In this document: positions 34,188 through 46,179 of the stretch, one piece after another
How positions within the stretch are numbered: position 1 is the first letter of the stretch
Layout of the letters: every line of letters starts with the position of its first letter
Assembly: GCA_035048485.1 (NCBI GenBank)
Contig: CM068583.1
Coordinates: 25,168,841-25,232,840, forward strand
DNA length: 64,000 bases
Source of the DNA: Pteria penguin
Taxonomy: Eukaryota; Mollusca; Bivalvia; Pterioida; Pteriidae
Reading direction: 5' to 3'
Notes under the pieces: model-generated
Database searches by the model: none
Told to the model about the DNA's origin: nothing
Seen by the model: the letters and a program-made list of their open reading frames with translations, nothing else
Position numbers and translations under genes: made by a program

Positions 34188-35730
34188 ATGTATGAAATGC
34201 TAGGACCACAAGAAGATGCGTGGGCAACACTTTGTCCAGAATCTGAACTTATGAACGACGAATGTAAATCAGTCAGAGAAGAACAGAGTAATATGCTAGG
34301 AGATGAAGAATATGATGACCCAATGGTTGATACTAATGTTGTGCCAAATATTTCCATACATGTTGAGCAGAAGTCCACAGATAGATCTGAAGTATTTTCC
34401 GTACTAAGAAACCTCAATTCCTTACAAAGAAGGACATTTTATGTAATAAGAGGACTGGTGTTTGAAAAAAATTCAAGGATTAAACCCAGATGCATTCCAC
34501 ATATTTGTCACAGGCGGTGCTGGAACTGGAAAGAGTCATTTGATAAAAGCGATAGAATATGAATCAACAAGACTCCTTGCCAAAACAATCTCGCAGCCAG
34601 ACAATATTACAACCCTTTTGACAGCATTCACAGGGACAGCAGCATACAACATTGGTGGTTGCACCATTCATTCATGCTTTCAAAATACAACGAGCATTGC
34701 CCATTCCATATGATCCATTGAGAGAACAAGCCTTGAGTCCTTTACGTGCTAAATTTGAACATTTGGAAATTCTAGTGATAGATGAAGTTTCGATGTTGTA
34801 CAAGAGACTTCTGTACTACATTCACGAAAGACTCGTCCAAATAAAGCGAATCCAGAAACCGTTTGGAGGAGTATGTGTACTAGCAGTAGGTGATTTCTAT
34901 CAGCTCCCACCAGTGAAACAAGTTAAAAGCGAACGTCTCTATAATAAAAGTGGTGCATACCCTGTAGACTACTGGAATGATTTATTCAAAATAGTACAGC
35001 TTGATGAAGTGATGAGACAGAAAGAAGATGTACCATTTGCTAATGTATTGAACGAACTAAGAACGCGTACACGAAACAAGTCTTTATCAAACAATGCAGT
35101 TGCGATTACTCAAGGAATGCATCAGAGAAGGACCGGAGAGAAGTTTACATGTATTTTCAAGAAACAAGGATGTAAATATCTACAACAATAACATGATCAT
35201 GAAGCAGTGCAAAGATCCAATTGAGGTTAAAGCAAGGGATTTTAGAAAAGATAAAACAAGCGGAAAGCTAGAAGCCCTACAGACACCATGTAACACGAAT
35301 GGATCAGATATAATTCCTTCACAGCTTCTTCTTGCAAGAGAAGCACGAGTGATGCTAACAAGAAATATTGATGTAGCTGATGGGTTAGCAAATGGGGCTG
35401 TTGGTTACAATAGTTAACATTTGTGGCAAAAGCAGCGAGGAAATAGATACCATAGAAGTGAAATTTGACGATGAAAACGTGGGAAAAAAAGCCGGTATAA
35501 AATCCACAAATGGAAACATAGTACGCATAGAAAGAATCGAAGATGATATAAAAAAAGGAAATATCGTTAGGCACCAGTTTCCACTTAAAGCTTTCATGGG
35601 CGTGCACTGCTCACAAAGTTCAAGGAATGACAACCACCGAAGTTGTTGTAAATTTGGATCATGTATTTTGTCCAGGTCAAGCATATGTCTCATTGAGTAG
35701 AGTTACGAAGAAAGACGGATTGTACATTAA
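34188..35730 (+). pseudogene. Helentron copy 1: PIF1-type SF1B helicase
   Basis: All main motifs can be read, spread over several frames. Walker A GGAGTGKS is at about 34513-34536 and Walker B LVIDEVSML at about 34772-34800. GDFYQLPPV is near 34889-34915, LDEVMRQKED near 35000, and LTRNIDVADGLANGAVG near 35358-35408. Motif [12 protein letters not shown] is at 35675-35704. PIF1-family helicases unwind DNA 5' to 3' and in Helitrons are fused to the Rep to displace the strand during rolling-circle transposition. Motif residues look intact; at least six frame changes prevent one continuous product. Confidence 0.93.
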
Positions 35731-36536
35731 CACAAACAACGTCGACACACTATTGTCCAAAATATACGCCGACGGAGATATAGCAGAAGCCATGGAAAAT
35801 ATGCCAAAATTGTATAACGATAATGCAGAACGGACAGACGACATGCAAGTCACAAAAGAAATAATTTTGTTCAATGTGCAGAGTATTAGACACAATATGC
35901 CAGAACTCAAAGCAGATACAAGATTTCACAACTCTGACATTATATGCCTCACTGAAACATGGTTATTACAACGACGAAGCACTAGATGCATTAGATCTGC
36001 AAAATTATGATTTCCACCACCGAACAAGGATGCAGTCGTACACATGTGACGATGAATTAACCACAAAACTCAAGAACTCTCGTGGAGGAGGTGTGGGCAT
36101 TTATATACGAAAAGGTCAAATGTTTCATGAGATAATAACCGAGAGTAAGAACATCGAAACGATTGTGATTACAGATGATGACAAAAATTATGTACTTGTT
36201 GTAATATATAGACCTCCAATCTACACAATGAAAGCATTCCTTGTCAGCTTCCACAACTTACTAAACGACATAGGGAAAGGCAAGAAAGGAACCTTGATAT
36301 TGGGAGATTTTAATCTAGACGCAAATGGAAATGACAACACATTGAAAAACTTTATGACAGTGCGTGGGTTTGAGCAAGTTGTTGATATCCCTACTACAGA
36401 CGATGGTACAACAATTGATCATGTATATATATTAGGGGATATAGATGCAACGCCATCAGTAATACCTACATACTACAGTCGCCACCAAGCTGTTCGCCTT
36501 TTACTAAAAAATATGAATACAGACCCAGTAGTCTAA
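35731..36536 (+). pseudogene. Helentron copy 1: C-terminal apurinic-like endonuclease
   Basis: An endonuclease/exonuclease/phosphatase fold follows the helicase. Pieces are [18 protein letters not shown] and [10 protein letters not shown] (frame from 35627), then RGGGVGIYIR, VVIYRPP, GDFNLDANG (36303 on), TIDHVYI (36417 on) and TYYSRHQAVR (frame from 35874). Presence of this domain separates Helentrons from canonical Helitrons. Families of this fold normally end in an S-D-H triad; here the codon at 36480-36482 is CGC (Arg), so the catalytic Asp seems lost. The stop is at 36534-36536. Confidence 0.92.
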
Positions 36537-36639
36537 ACAATTTCTCCTAGCAAGGCTAGCACTGTTACGCAAACATCAAGTTGCTTCTAATATGGAACAT
36601 ACGTTCTATCCTAGCTGAACGGATTAAAAATAAAATTGC

Positions 36640-38310
36640 ATTGTGCATTTTAGAATGAAGAAAGTTGGAAACCTGTTCCAGAAAGATAAATCAGATATAT
36701 TACTACGAAAACAACAAAGTAATCAACAACTCGGTTTCTTTGAACACTTATATTAACCAAGCGAGATAAAACAAGGTTTCTACATGCAGTAGGATATGGA
36801 AGTCCAGTTTATGCGATGAAAGCATCCCTTTTCTGATTCCAAAATTACTATTCTATTTTCAAAAAGGAAATAATATTACCTTCATACCAGGAACTTTTTA
36901 CAAGAACGCATATGGAAATAACCAACACACTGAAAAGGTTTACTAGACTGCTTAGATTTGAGGAAATTGTTCATATTCCAGCAAAAAAAAAAAAAAACCC
37001 GATGGTTCAACAAATTATCATGGACATATATCAAGGTAAAAACAGCGTCATCATCAAGTCTACACACCTTTTATTATCGGGACCAAGCTATTCATCCTCT
37101 ACAGAAAGGTATAATTTCAGACCCAGTGGGGTAACCATTCCACCTAGCAAAGCCAGAATTATTGCACATATATAGAGTTCTTCTAACTATGGATTTACAC
37201 TTTTATTTCGGACAAGCGCATGCCACAAATTGAAGTAACATAAAATCGCACCGCACACAGGGAATAGAGACAAGGAATCTGACCACCTCTGATATGTTAC
37301 GACAAAATAGAGGAAATAAGCAAAACCCGTTGTGTCTGTGAATAAAGATCTGGATTTTGCGAGAGAAAAGTTGACATTTTATCTCCAGGAAATACGACAC
37401 AGATTTAAACACGTCTAATTTTATAAGGCAGGACCCAATCAGATTGAGGTAATATTTACTCGCTTCATAGTAGTAAAGTAAAGAACGAAGAAGTAACGAT
37501 GAAGAAAGTTGAAAACCCTATTCCAGAAAGATACACCATATACATTACTACGTAAACGAGAAAATGATCAACAGCGCTGTACCTTATAATACTGATATTA
37601 ACGATGCTAGAGAAAACAAGACTTCATACATGCGGTAGTATATAGAACTCCAATAGATACAATGAAAGCATCCCTTTTCTGCTTCCAAAACTACTATTCT
37701 ATTCAAAAAGGGAAAAATACCTTCATACCAGGAGATTTTTACATACACGCATTTGGAAATAACCAATGCACTGAAAAGGTTTACTAAACTGCATTGTTGT
37801 GAGGAAATTGTGGAAGCTTCAACAACAAATTATGGTTCAACAGATGATCATGGACATATATCAAGGGAAATAACAGCGTTATCATCTACTCTACACAGCT
37901 TTTACTATCGGGACCAAGCTATTCATCCTCTACAGAAAGGTAAATTTTCAGACCCAGTGGGGTAACCATTCCTCCTAGCAAAGCCAGAATTATTACACAC
38001 ACATATATAGAGTTCTTCTAAGTATGGATTATCCCTTTTTATTTCGGACGAAGACATACCACAAAAAGAAGTAATTAACATAAAATCGCACCTAACACAG
38101 GGAAATAGAGACATGGAGAAACCGTATTTAAAAAACATATATCTGATATGTTACGATAAAATAGAGGAAATAAGCAAACCCCGCTGTGTCAATGAAGACA
38201 GATCTGGATTTTACGAGAGGAAAGATAACATTTTATCTCTAGGAAATACGACAAAGATTTAAACACGTCTAATTTTATAAGGCAGGACCCCATCAAATTG
38301 AGGTAAATTT
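36640..38310 (+). repeat. Two decayed tandem copies of the endonuclease 3' end
   Basis: Units of about 0.8 kb (about 36640-37440 and 37495-38310) repeat the last 0.4 kb of the endonuclease region plus tail. CAGACCCAG marks the equivalent position at 36520, 37118 and 37949, spacings of 598 and 831 bp. Residual peptide FYYRDQAIHPLQK near 37900 matches the end of the endonuclease. Both copies carry many stops and indels and are much older than the main coding region. Confidence 0.8.
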
Positions 38311-39540
38311 TATATTAAATCGCTACATTTCAGTACCAAAAACAAGGAAGAAGTACCGATCTATTATTCAGTGCCAAAGTCGAAATGGGAAAGTCTCATT
38401 CACGAAATTGACCCATACAAACCGCTGCAAACTCAGACACAAAACACAAATATCGTAAATCAAAAGTTGTAAGGAGACGAAAACATTATTGGGGTCTAGT
38501 AAGTTTTGTGTCAGAAGATAAAAAATCAAATATCATAAAAAAATTAAAGTTGTATACTCTATAATTCGGTATAATTTTAAAAATTAGGGCATGTAAAACA
38601 AAAATTTATCCATCACCTTTACATTTCTCGTATGGCTGAAATTATTAACTATACTTTAATAACATTTTTTGTTAGTTTAAACCCTTGAAGATATCAAAAT
38701 AAGAAAATACTTCGTAAATAAAGCGTTTATTCCATAAATACAACTATAACCAGACTTCGCGCATGTGCAGAGTAATCAAAACACATACGATGAACGGAGA
38801 CTCCAAAAGAAAACAATTTCTGTAAAAAACTAACTTCAGCAAACTTGAATGCAGATTTCTTAAGTTACTCGTCAAGTTTATATACCTCGCCCTCTATGAT
38901 GCGGCTTCCGAATTAGATCACTTAATAAGTTGGTTGTAAACATTCTGTTTACAAACATTGCGTATTAGACAGCCATTTCTCAATGAATACGACGAATTTG
39001 ATCACATTTGCAAGGGTCCTCTTTGTTATGTTTTAGGCTTATATATGTAACCAAAACACTGTATAATAAATTTACGTATAATATGCCCTGTACAAACGAA
39101 CAACTTCAACATTCCAAAGAATATCATGCAACTATAAATCGCGTATGATTATCAAAATAGGAATGGAAACCATGTGACTTCATGAGATAAAAATGACTTC
39201 ACATTTAGACAGAATTACGATTGATCCGTAAAAAAAAAAACAAAACAAAAACATACACACAAAAAAGGTAAATAAATAAAATAAACATAGGAAATTGTCG
39301 AAATATATCGGTTTAAGTAAAATAAAATGTTACTGGGGAGGGGGGTGCTCCCCGAAGTCCGAACCACACGTCCACGTCGTGGGGAGTGGTAACAATGGAA
39401 CATAAGGTACGACTCTCCTTTTCCATTGGCTAACGTGGTCGGCAGCTTTTCTTACAGCGTTTTAATGAGATTGATTAACATTTACAAAGGAAGCCCTCCA
39501 TATTAAGCGTTCTTTCATTCTTTTCGCTTTCGTTCCTTCT
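38311..39540. other. No gene recognised
   Basis: AT-rich DNA without coding signal. The 3' end of Helentron copy 1 should lie here or just upstream, but I could not identify a matching 3' subterminal repeat. A G-rich/C-rich pair near 39336-39355 (GGGGAGGGGGG, CTCCCC) is weak. Confidence 0.45.
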
Positions 39541-39602
39541 TTCTCTTTTTTGACCGAAAGAGGAAGACCCACCATGTTGCCACGGCAACAGGTAAGCTCT
39601 AG
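39541..39602 (+). mobile_element. Family C 3' terminus without its core
   Basis: GGAAGACCC, a variant stem (ATGTTGCC/GGCAACAGG) and GTAAGCTCTAG, ending at 39602 just before unit 39622. Upstream sequence back to about 39480 resembles the last part of a C unit; the rest is missing or beyond recognition. Confidence 0.7.
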
Positions 39603-39621
39603 TTTTTTTTATTATTATTAT

Positions 39622-41478
39622 TCTCAGCACTTTGACTGCTATTTTCTCAGAAACGGCTTGACCAACAACCTTTTTATTTGTTGTACTAGCTTGATGAGCC
39701 AGGGGAAATTGATTGATAAAAAAAAATTTGAAAAATTATTCTTTTTAATTAAATTACATAACAGTGCTTAATTTTTTTAATTTCTAAAATACAAGTTTAT
39801 TATTAAAGATACACTCTTTAGCTTTTCATTCTTATTTTTGACAGGTATGTTTTTGACATTGAAGCCAATACCGATTATCTAGCTTTTATAACATGGCCGC
39901 TATATAAGTTTAAAAATTACGTAATTTTTAAAATGTTTTATTTTAAGTTTTAGCATTTCAAAAATGCTACAAAAACGATTTAGAATATCAATTTCACCAT
40001 GAAAAAACTATGTTTCATAATTTGAAAACCATTTAAATACCATTTTAAAGTGAAATTTAAAAAATTTTTAAAAAGCAGGTGATTAAAATAATTTCATTGT
40101 CATTCGCTTATTTTAAGTCGGACCGCCACCAAAATAAATCCCGCACGTGAGGAAGGGTTCACTGATTTAAATTAATTTTTCAAAAACTTCCAAACAATAG
40201 CCGTTTACCCTAGGTTATCGGTCAAAACTATCGAAATTCGTCCTCGGAAAGCGAGAAATACGCGCCGTAATTAGCGATTTTTTCAATTTCAATTTCTGAC
40301 AAACGGATTTATCTACACACTTTATATTTTTCCTATAGACTCTCAGAGACGTCGTTACCCGTTTAAGTAAAAAAAAAGTTTAAAAATTAAAGTTTCCAAA
40401 AAGATTACGTAACAATTATTTAAATTTTAAATTCTCCCCTATATAGCTTATTTTTAATGCTACACTATCCAAATTTGAACTATCATATTCTCTAGGTTCA
40501 TATCTTTACAAAATTCATCGGCCGATAATATCTATCGCTTTTAGTTTGGCCGCTATTTCAATTTAAAGTTTTTAAATAATTACGTAATTTGCAAAATTTG
40601 TTTATTTTTAGTCGTATCGTTTCCAGAGTATTACGAAACGATTTTCCGTAACGATTTCAGTATGAAACATGTTTCTCAGTATTTGAAAGTGAGCAATTTA
40701 AAGATTTTTTAAAAAATATCCTACTTGCGTAACTTTCATGTATTTTCTTATTCTTCGTATGAACAAAGAATAAAAACGAGAGTTTGAGAAAGAATTTGAA
40801 TTTGAATTCTTAAACAAAAATATCATTTTTTTTTGCACTTTACCCGCTACTGATGAACAACGCAATAAACTAATCTACTCCGATCGTCGGGATTACACAT
40901 TAGAGAAGCGCGTTGAATTTGCCTTGCTTAATACCTCGCACAGCACCGCTCTTATAGAGATGGGGAAAGCGCAGTAACTCGCGATTAATTATTAATTTTA
41001 TCGCGAGTTACTACGCTTTCCCCATGGAATATCTAATCGACAAGTATAAAGGAAGCCCACAATATGTATGTTTTACCTAAATTTGAGTTTCTTTATCTCC
41101 TTACTATAGTAGTCATCTCAATGGTATGTATACAGCTAACTTGACCGTTTAAATGCGCAATACACACACTCTATCCAGCTTTGTGGCATTACGTCACCAC
41201 GCTTGTGAATAGGAATTCTGTAATACACAGACTTTCTATAGCGGGATTCATGCCGCTTTAATTACATGAGTATGTTTACATAGTGTCTCGGGGAGATATA
41301 TACATGTATCTATGTATATACTTCTCCTTTCTCCTAATCGGCATATCTATGATGCCGCAATAAATATACTCATTGCAGTATCTCGTTTCTTTTTTCTTTT
41401 TTTTTTCCTTCTTTCTACCTGCATATTTTTCTTTTTTTTTCTAAAGAGGAAGACCCGCCCTGTTGCCTCGGCAACAGG
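39622..41478 (+). mobile_element. Family C core, second array, unit a (subfamily II)
   Basis: A 1.86-kb unit with standard start TCTCAGCACTTTGACTGC and complete 3' signature (CTAG 41475-41478). More diverged from units 4 and 5 than these are from each other. It keeps both arms of the internal palindrome at 40961-41024. Confidence 0.83.
40961..41024. repeat. 25-bp-arm palindrome inside a family C unit
   Basis: The left arm (40961-40985) and right arm (41000-41024) are inverted repeats with one mismatch in 25 bp, around a 14-nt AT loop. Core arm words are AAAGCGCAGTAACTCGCGAT and ATCGCGAGTTAC. Related, less perfect palindromes lie near 3455-3524, 5168-5240 and 42830-42905. The subfamily II units at 9099, 10930 and 44690 have kept only the left arm. 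Confidence 0.85.
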
Positions 41479-41504
41479 TAAGCTCTAGTTATTATTATTA
41501 TTAT

Positions 41505-43191
41505 TCTCAGCACTTTGACTGCATTTTTCTCAAAAACGGCTAGACCAACAATCTTTTTATCGCGGCTTCTTGCTTGATGAGCCAGGGGAAATTGATTGAT
41601 AAGAAAAAAATATCGAAATATTATGGTTTTAAAGAAAATTACGTAATAGGCCTAATTTTTTTTATTTTCTCAAAAACAAGTTTATTATTTTAAATAGATT
41701 CCTCAAATTTTCATTCTCAAATTTGACAGGTGTGTCCTTGACAATGAAATCAACGCCGATTATATACTATTAACGGTTAAGCCGTTATTAAAATTTAAAA
41801 ATTACGTAATTTTTAAACTGCTTAGTTTTAAGTCTAAGCATTTTAAAAATGGTATAGAACGATTTAGAATGTCAATTTCATGATAAAAAAGTTTCTTTTA
41901 ATATTTGAAATCCATTTTTTAAATGAGAAATTTAAGTTTTTCACAAATTTGGTTAGTTACGTAATTGCTTCATAACTTTCTTAGTTTTTATCATATGATC
42001 ACCAAAATGTAATCAGTAACGGAGAAGGGTTAGCGCTTTTGAATTTTATTTTCAAAAACATCGAAATATTTGCCCCCTTCCCTCTATCGTCGGACAACCC
42101 TATCGAGAGAGGGTCTTAAAACGCCGAAATTTTACCCCGATTTTTCAATTCCATTTTCTGAAAAACGGATTTATGTACAAATTTTATACTATAGTTATAG
42201 ACTCTCAGAGACATCGTTACCCGTTTAAGTAAAAAAAAAATCAAAAATTAAAGTTTTCAAAAACATTACATAACAATGAGTAAAATTTTTAATTCTCCGC
42301 CATACAGCTTTATTTTAAATGCTAGACTATTTAAATTTTATCTGTCATATTCTCTCGGTTCATATCTTTAAAAAATTCATCGGCCGATAATATCTATCTT
42401 TTTTAGTTTGGCCGCTATTTCAATTTAAAGTTTTTAAATAATTACGTAATTTGCAAAATCATTTTATTTTTAGGCTTATCGTTTCCAGAACTTCACCAAA
42501 CGATTTTCCGTACCGATATCAGTATGACACATGTTTCTCAGTATTTGAAAGTGAGCGATTTAAAGGATTTTAAAAAAAAAAAATACCTTATTTGCATAAC
42601 TTTCATGTTTTTTCTTATTTGTCCTATTAACAAAGTATAAAAAGGAGAGTTTGAGAATGTATTTTGAATTCGAATTCTTAAACAAAAATCACATTTTTTG
42701 CACTCTACCCGCTACTGATGAACAAGGCAATAAAAAAAATCTTGTCCGAGCGTCGGGATTACATCTAAGAGAAGCGCGGTGAATTTCCCTTGCTAAATAC
42801 CGACTTCAAACGCGTATGATAGTGACGGGGAAAGCGCAGTAACTCGCGATTAATTCAATCGCGATTAATTCAATCGAGAGTTACGGCGCTTTGTCCGTGG
42901 AATGTTTAATCGACTGTTATAATGGAGAGCCGTAATATGTATGATTTCTTTAACTTGATTTTCGATTTATTTCTTCTAGATAATACTTTTTTCAATTTTA
43001 ATTATTAATTAATTTGATTGCTTGAGGGGTTTTTTTTTTGGGGGGGGGGGGGTATTTTTGTGTGTAAAGTACATTGAAGTCATTCTCCTGATCTTTTTTC
43101 TTTTTTTCCTTCGTTCTATCTACTTATTTTTCTTTTTTTCGTTCGAGAGAGGAAGACCCGCCCTGTTGCCTCGGCAACAGGTAAGCTCTAG
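41505..43191 (+). mobile_element. Family C core, second array, unit b (subfamily I)
   Basis: A 1.69-kb unit almost identical to 2134-3814. I counted roughly a dozen differences, several of them in homopolymers. It ends with CTAG at 43188-43191, followed after only TTA by the next 5' hairpin. Confidence 0.85.
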
Positions 43192-43194
43192 TTA

Positions 43195-43287
43195 GGGTCT
43201 TCCGATTCCATCGGAAGACCCTTCTGTTATTGTGATGTTTTTTCTTTACATTTGTTATTAGGGTCTTCCGATTCCATCGGAAGACCC
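43195..43287 (+). repeat. Two family C 5' hairpins
   Basis: Hairpins start at 43195 and 43261, exactly 66 bp apart. The first begins three bases after the CTAG of unit b, which helps define the 5' end of the family. Confidence 0.87.
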
Positions 43288-43324
43288 TTCTGTTATTGTG
43301 AAGTTTTTTCTTTACTATTTTTTT

Positions 43325-43355
<31 letters not shown>

Positions 43356-43357
<2 letters not shown>

Positions 43358-45150
43358 TCAGCACTTTGACTGCCATTTTCTCAGAAACGGCTTGACCAAC
43401 AACCTTTTTGATCTGTTTTACTAACTTGATGAGCCAGGGGAAATTGATTGATAAGAAAAAAATTGAAAAATTATTATTTTTAAGTAAATTACATAACAGT
43501 GCTTAATTTTTTTAATTTCTCAAATACAAGTTTATTTTTCAAAATAGAGTGTTTATTTTTTCATTTTAATTTTTGACAGGTATGTTCTTGACATTGAAGC
43601 CAACACCGATTATATAGCTGTTATAGTATAGCCGCTATTTAAATTTAAAAATTACGTAATTTTTAAAATGTTTTATTTTAAGTCTTAGCATTTCAAAAAT
43701 GCTACCAAACGATTTAGAGTATCAATTTCACCATGAAAAACTATGTTTTATGATTTTAAAACCACTTTAATACCATTTTAAAGTGAAAATTAAAAAAAAA
43801 ATTAAAATCAGGTGATTAAAATTATTTCATTGTCATTCGCTTATTTTTGGTCGGATGGCCACCAAAAGAAATCCTGCAATGAGAAGGGTTCACTCTTTTA
43901 AATTTATTTTTCAAAAACTTCCTATGATTTGTCGTTTTCCCTAGGTTATCGGACAAAGCTATCGAGAGCCGCCCTCGGAAAGCGAGAAATACGCGCCGTA
44001 ATTAGCGATTTTTTCAATTTCAATTTCTGAAAAACAGATTTATCTACACACTTTATATTTTTCCTATTGACTCTCAAAGACGTCGTTACCCGTTTAAGTA
44101 AAAAAAAAATTGAAAAATGAAAGTTTCTAAAAAGATTACGTAACAATTAGTTAAATTTTAAATTCTCACCTATATAGCTTATTTTTAATGCTACACTATC
44201 CAAATTTGAACTATCATATTTTCTAGGTTCATATCTTTACAAAGTTTATCGGCCGATAATATCTATCTCTTTTAGTTTGGCCGCTATTTCAATTTAAAGT
44301 TTTTAAATAATTACGTAATTTGCAAAATTTGTTTATTTTTAGTCCTATCGTTTCCGGAGTATTACAAAACGATTTTCCGTAACGATTTCAGTATGAAACA
44401 TGTTTCTCGGTATTTGAAAGTGAGCAATTTAAAGACTTTTTAAAAAATAACCTACTTGCGTAACTTTCATGTATTTTTTTATTCTTCGTATGAACAAAAA
44501 ATAAAAACGAGAGTATGAGAAAGAATTTGAATTCGAATTCTTAAACAAAAATAACATTTTTTGCACTTTACTGATGAACAACGCAATCTACAAATCTTCT
44601 CCGAGCGTCGGAATTACACATTAGAAGAGCGCGTTAAATTTGCCTTGCTTAATACCTCGCACAGCGCCGCTCTTATAGAGACGGGGAAAGCGCAGTAACT
44701 CGCGATTAATTATTAATTCATCTAATCGGCAATTATAAAGGAATCCCTCAATATGTATGTTTACTTAAATTTGAGTTTCTTTATCTCCTTACTATAGTAG
44801 TCATATCAGTGCTATATATACAGCTAACTTGATCTTTGAAATGCGTAATACACACTCTCTATCCACACTCTCTAATGCTATGTCGCATTACGTCACCACG
44901 CTACTTTCTGTAGCTGGATTCATGCTGCTTTTATTACATGAGTGTGTTTACATAGTGTCTCGGCGAGATATATACATGTATCTATGTATATACTTCTCCT
45001 TTGACCTAATCGGCATATCTATGATGCCGCAATAAATGCGTATACTCATTGCAGTATCTCGTTTCTTTTTTCTTTTTTTTTCCCTTCTTTCTACCTACAT
45101 ATTTTTCTGTTTTTTTTTTTTTTTTTCTTTCTAAAGAGGAAGACCCGCCC
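43356..45150 (+). mobile_element. Family C core, second array, unit c (subfamily II), 3'-truncated
   Basis: Near-identical to units 4 and 5. It reaches GGAAGACCCGCCC and then switches at about 45150 to unrelated DNA, so the terminal stem-loop and CTAG are missing. This is the right edge of the second array. Confidence 0.83.
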
Positions 45151-46147
45151 TAAGACGTTTCTCCGTGTACAAGCTACTACTCGACGTAAGGACATGGCTC
45201 GAAGTAACAATCAAGATTGAATCTATCTCCGTTTGCTTTTTGTTTTGTAAAGTAATGTGTAATGAATATGTCTACCCGGATTCTCCACCATGTTATGAAT
45301 ATGTCTCTCATTCACTGTTAGTTCCCAAGTAGAAATAAAGTCCAAATAAAAATTCAAAATTTATTTGTTTGAATGTCCGAATTATATCGTAAATTGATGA
45401 AAATGTTTACTTTACAAAGTTCCAAATTATAAAATGCAATAATTCCAATTATACAAAGTTGTCCTAATTCAAGATGATCCAAAAAGCTAACTCCCTAAAA
45501 TGTTCTTCTTCTATCTATATAAGTTGCATGTACAAAATCATTTACATGTACGAACTCCGCCTTCATTACAAAAGTACAGCCAATCAGAACATAGGTTACA
45601 TATCATATGTGTACAACATACTGAATTTAAATGATATCAATTCTTAATTAAGTAAATGACAAGCATAGGAACACAAAAAGGTGTGTTCAACAAATTGAAT
45701 TTAAACGATATCAATTCTTAATCAAGTAAATGACAAGCATAGGAACACCAAAAGGAATGAAAGTCTTTGAAATCAGATAACTCAGAACAATACCCCTCCT
45801 ATGCTTACTTTGGAAACCTGATAATTGACAGATTGAAATATGTACCATATGTGAACAGAAATAACTAATTTCATTTGGTAACATTCAAAGAATGCATTTC
45901 ACCTGATATTATATCCCAGTAAATATGAAAGTATTCCAAATCACTAAGAAATAGAAAAGTTAAATCTTAACTATTGATAAAAAAATATTAATAAATCCAA
46001 AATTACTTAATTTGATTTTTGTAAACTCATATTATTATACATATATACAACAAATGTTACTAAGGCAACCCATGGCAAATAGTCTGTATTTCATTTATAA
46101 TCACTGTCCAAACTGCAAAAACAACTTAATAAAAAACAAATGAAAAA

Positions 46148-46179
<32 letters not shown>

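Larger units (their letters stand above)
22591..38310 (+). mobile_element. Autonomous Helentron, copy 1 (frameshifted, nested insertions)
   Basis: The element begins at a GTCCCC/GGGGAC hairpin (22591-22620). It has a 5' non-coding region of about 0.77 kb, a 4.8-kb nest of three short elements (about 23357-28162), about 0.45 kb more non-coding DNA, then coding sequence 28609-36536 and a 3' tail with two decayed repeats of the endonuclease end (to about 38310). Domains in order: novel N-terminal module, C76-like peptidase, OTU peptidase, lysine-rich repeats, zinc-binding region, HUH Rep with two tyrosines, PIF1-type helicase, endonuclease/exonuclease/phosphatase (EEP) domain. Rep-helicase plus C-terminal EEP defines Helentrons (Helitron2). 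The 5' end is assigned because the same region precedes copy 2 (59880). The 3' end is uncertain. Confidence 0.88.

Noticed and set aside
39330..39385. Possible 3' end of Helentron copy 1 (GGGGAGGGGGG with CTCCCC and a CCACGTCGTGG stem)
   Set aside because: No clear inverse match to the 5' arm GTCCCC followed by a terminal stem, and no second copy to support it.
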